Assembly (NCBI GenBank): GCA_902475285.1
Contig: CABRZA010000118.1
Span: 1 to 7,792, forward strand
Direction of reading: 5' to 3'
Origin: an uncultured Porphyromonadaceae bacterium
GTDB taxonomy: Bacteria; Bacteroidota; Bacteroidia; Bacteroidales; Muribaculaceae
Length of the DNA stretch: 7,792 nucleotides
Part shown: positions 6,407 through 7,792 of the stretch, piece by piece
Numbering within the stretch: the stretch's first letter is position 1
How the letters are laid out: the number at the start of each line of letters is the position of its first letter
Notes under the pieces: generated by a model
The model's database searches: none
What the model was told of the DNA's origin: nothing
The model's input: the letters and a program-made list of their open reading frames with translations, nothing else
Made by a program: the position numbers and the translations under genes

Positions 6407-6862
6407 ATGGAGAATGAAAACAAGTACTCTATGGAGCGGCTTGCCGCGATTCTTCAAGAGAAAGGCATACGGCCCTCGGCCCAGCGCATAGCGGTGCTGT
6501 CGTGGATTGCCGGGAGCGGCAAGCATCCATCGGCCGAAGAGATATACATCGGCCTGTCGGAGGTGTTCAGCACGCTGTCGCGCACGACTGTCTACAATTC
6601 TCTGAAAATATTGGTTGACAAGAAATTGCTCCGCGAACTGGAAGTGGAGTCGGGCTGTCTTCGCTACGACATGCTGCTCGAACCGCACGGGCATTTCGTT
6701 TGCCGTGGATGCGGCAGGATTTTCGACATGCCGATGCCCGCTGGCGTTGGCGGCGTGGCGGCTCCTCAATTTCAGATTGACGCGGTGGAAGTGACATTCC
6801 GCGGGCTTTGCCCGGTATGTATAAACAACAATACATCGACAAACATAAATACAAAGCAATGA
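6407..6862 (+). CDS. perR: PerR-type Fur-family peroxide-responsive repressor
   Basis: This 151-aa protein is a Fur-family metal-dependent repressor. The winged helix includes RPSAQRIAVLSWI, HPSAEEIY (40-47) and the recognition segment SRTTVYNSLKIL (58-69). Candidate regulatory-metal ligands H40, D88, H94, H96 and D107 have the same spacing as H37, D85, H91, H93 and D104 of Bacillus subtilis PerR; Asp at the last position is the hallmark of PerR rather than Fur. The structural zinc site is C99, C102, C135 and C138. By analogy, peroxide would oxidise the metal-binding His residues and release DNA. The start at 6407 follows the promoter and operator at 6352-6383; codons further upstream in frame would fall in the promoter. 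The stop overlaps the rubrerythrin start (ATGA), so the two are co-transcribed and probably translationally coupled. The Asn/Thr-rich C-terminal tail after C138 is short and has no known role. Confidence 0.9.
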   Translation: MENENKYSMERLAAILQEKGIRPSAQRIAVLSWIAGSGKHPSAEEIYIGLSEVFSTLSRTTVYNSLKILVDKKLLRELEVESGCLRYDMLLEPHGHFVCRGCGRIFDMPMPAGVGGVAAPQFQIDAVEVTFRGLCPVCINNNTSTNINTKQ

Positions 6863-7401
6863 AAGAACTTAAAGGAACGAAAACAGAACGCAACCTGATG
6901 GAGGCGTTCGCCGGCGAATCGCAGGCAAGAAACAAATACAGCTACTACGCCTCGAAGGCACGCCGCGACGGCTACGAGCAGATAGCCGCAATATTCGAGG
7001 AAACGGCCAACAACGAGAAGGAACACGCCAAGCTCTGGTTCAAGCTTCTCCACGGCGGCGACATCGCCGACACGATGACCAACCTCCGCGATGCCGCCGA
7101 GGGCGAGAACTACGAGTGGACCGACATGTACGACCGCATGGCGGCCGAAGCCGAGGAAGAAGGCTTCCCCGAGATAGCCCGCAAATTCCGTGCCGTGGCC
7201 GCCATCGAGCGCCATCACGAGGAGCGCTACCGCCGTCTGCTCCAGAACATCGAGGAGGGCATCGTGTTCTCCCGCGACGGCGACCGAGTGTGGATCTGCC
7301 GCAACTGCGGCCACATCATAATCGGCAAGAAGGCACCCGAAGTATGCCCCGTATGCCTCCACCCCAAGAGCTTCTTCGAGCTCCGCGCCGAAAACTATTG
7401 A
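6859..7401 (+). CDS. rbr: Rubrerythrin, non-haem di-iron peroxidase
   Basis: This 180-aa cytoplasmic enzyme reduces hydrogen peroxide to water in anaerobes. The ferritin-like four-helix domain carries the di-iron ligand motifs FAGES (E20), NNEKEH (E53, H56), a GENYEWTDMY segment (E83, E86) and AAIERHHEERY (E117, H120). A C-terminal rubredoxin-like domain binds one iron through C147, C150, C163 and C166 (WICRNCG, CPVC) and passes electrons to the di-iron centre. The length and domain order are those of classical rubrerythrin. The ATG at 6859 is chosen because it overlaps the perR stop and starts the usual MKELKGTKTE N-terminus; an earlier in-frame ATG at 6808 would add 17 residues encoded inside perR. 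Its position behind perR and a PerR-box promoter implies induction by peroxide or oxygen. Confidence 0.95.
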   Translation: MKELKGTKTERNLMEAFAGESQARNKYSYYASKARRDGYEQIAAIFEETANNEKEHAKLWFKLLHGGDIADTMTNLRDAAEGENYEWTDMYDRMAAEAEEEGFPEIARKFRAVAAIERHHEERYRRLLQNIEEGIVFSRDGDRVWICRNCGHIIIGKKAPEVCPVCLHPKSFFELRAENY

Positions 7402-7418
7402 TAACCCTAACTGATGCC

Positions 7419-7453
7419 AGAGGGGCACGCCGGCCGGGCGCGCCCCTCTTTTT
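7419..7453 (+). terminator. Intrinsic terminator of the perR-rbr operon
   Basis: AGAGGGGC (7419-7426) pairs with GCCCCTCT (7442-7449), and the stem may extend further through CGC/GCG around the loop. Ts 7449-7453 follow. It lies 17 nt after the rubrerythrin stop codon. Confidence 0.85.
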
Positions 7454-7540
7454 GTCGTTACTGTGTGATAGCCAAGGACAACTTATTATGCCAAGAAGGA
7501 CGGAGTGAGAAATTGGAATCACGAAAAATCGCAAACAAGA

Positions 7541-7592
7541 CTTAACTTTAAGGTGAATTTATTTGTTGAATAGCAAAATAGTGCTTAACTTT
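7541..7592 (+). repeat. Direct repeats CTTAACTTT before the right-edge gene
   Basis: CTTAACTTT occurs at 7541-7549 and again at 7584-7592, starts 43 bp apart (about four helical turns). The second copy overlaps the -7 box of the promoter at 7562-7593. Together with the inverted repeat at 7599-7614 they are candidate binding sites for a repressor of the downstream gene. The rest of 7454-7540 shows nothing that I can call. Confidence 0.4.
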
Positions 7593-7593
7593 G
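7562..7593 (+). promoter_or_regulatory. Bacteroidota promoter of the right-edge gene
   Basis: TTTG (7562-7565), a 20-nt spacer and TAACTTTG (7586-7593) match the TTTG / TAnnTTTG consensus exactly. The start site would be near 7598, giving a leader of about 23 nt before the ATG at 7621. Confidence 0.75.
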
Positions 7594-7598
7594 CATTG

Positions 7599-7614
7599 TT
7601 AACTTTTGAGTTAA
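7599..7614 (+). promoter_or_regulatory. Inverted repeat at the predicted start site, candidate operator
   Basis: TTAACT-TTTG-AGTTAA is a perfect 6-4-6 inverted repeat just downstream of the promoter and 6 nt before the ATG. Its half-site is the same word as the two upstream direct repeats, which fits binding of a dimeric repressor, for instance an antitoxin-type autoregulator. The regulator itself is not in the window. Confidence 0.45.
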
Positions 7615-7620
7615 GTAGAC

Positions 7621-7792
7621 ATGACGCAGAAATACTCCATAGAGCTCATTGAGGAGCACGAGGCTGTAAATTTTTACAGCTTGCATCTTGATGAAAAAGA
7701 ACTTTCAGAACTTGAACGATTCTTTGAGAAATTTCCGGAAGGTTGTGATTTCGACGAAGACGTCGACACCATAATCGCGTGGCTTGACAGGA
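7621..7792 (+). CDS. N-terminal part of an unidentified small protein, possibly RelE/HigB-like toxin
   Basis: The first 57 codons are present and the gene runs off the window. It starts MTQKYSIELIEEHEAVNFYS and continues with LHLDEKELSELERFFEKF and FDEDVDTIIAWLDR. It is acidic, has no signal peptide, and begins with a beta strand followed by helices. From memory, similar Bacteroidales proteins of about 130-150 aa continue with an LRLYC..ILILG-type core typical of RelE/HigB (Gp49-like) toxins and precede a helix-turn-helix antitoxin, but that part is outside the window, so the function is a guess. Base composition is visibly more AT-rich than in the other genes and the gene uses TCA, which they avoid, so recent acquisition is plausible. 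The start is supported by the promoter at 7562-7593. Confidence 0.65.
   Translation, partial: MTQKYSIELIEEHEAVNFYSLHLDEKELSELERFFEKFPEGCDFDEDVDTIIAWLDR

Noticed and set aside
6772..7428. A 218-codon minus-strand frame
   Set aside because: It is the codon-aligned complement of rubrerythrin and has no promoter or recognisable domain.

Overview
The window looks like a chromosomal segment of a GC-rich Bacteroidales bacterium; a Muribaculaceae-like lineage is plausible but unproven. The evidence is a large outer-membrane beta-barrel protein of the Bacteroidota CarboxypepD_reg/OMP_b-brl_3 type, the C-terminus of a SusD/RagB lipoprotein, the absence of clear Shine-Dalgarno sequences, and several promoters that fit the Bacteroidota consensus (TTTG, about 20 nt, TAnnTTTG).

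Left half, minus strand: a gene for a TerD-domain protein of 671 aa (3184-5199) lies upstream of an outer-membrane beta-barrel gene of 938 aa (253-3069), with 114 nt between them. The TerD-domain gene has a good promoter at 5280-5310 and a structured, U-rich 76-nt leader. The outer-membrane gene ends at a near-textbook terminator (87-123) and may have its own promoter that would make a leaderless mRNA. Both genes avoid TTA, CTA and TCA codons completely, which leaves a spurious open frame of about 5 kb on the opposite strand.

Middle (5331-6317): a scar. The last 90 or so codons of a susD-like gene (minus strand, frameshifted, still with its terminator) abut a LytTR-type response regulator (plus strand) that has lost its start codon and carries a one-base frameshift. 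Both genes lack their 5' ends at the same point near 5635, as expected of a deletion or inversion breakpoint, or of an assembly chimera.

Right part, plus strand: a peroxide-defence operon. A PerR-type Fur-family repressor (6407-6862) overlaps a rubrerythrin gene (6859-7401) at ATGA, followed by a terminator (7419-7453). A perfect 7-1-7 palindrome lies between the -33 and -7 boxes of the perR promoter, so PerR very likely represses its own operon. At the right edge a more AT-rich gene begins (7621, cut by the window end) behind a clear promoter with repeated CTTAACT-type motifs. It resembles small Bacteroidales proteins that I tentatively link to RelE/HigB-like toxins.

No tRNA, rRNA, CRISPR array or insertion sequence was seen. 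The most rewarding items are the RING-less TerD-domain protein with its leader hairpin, the rearrangement scar, and the PerR operator.
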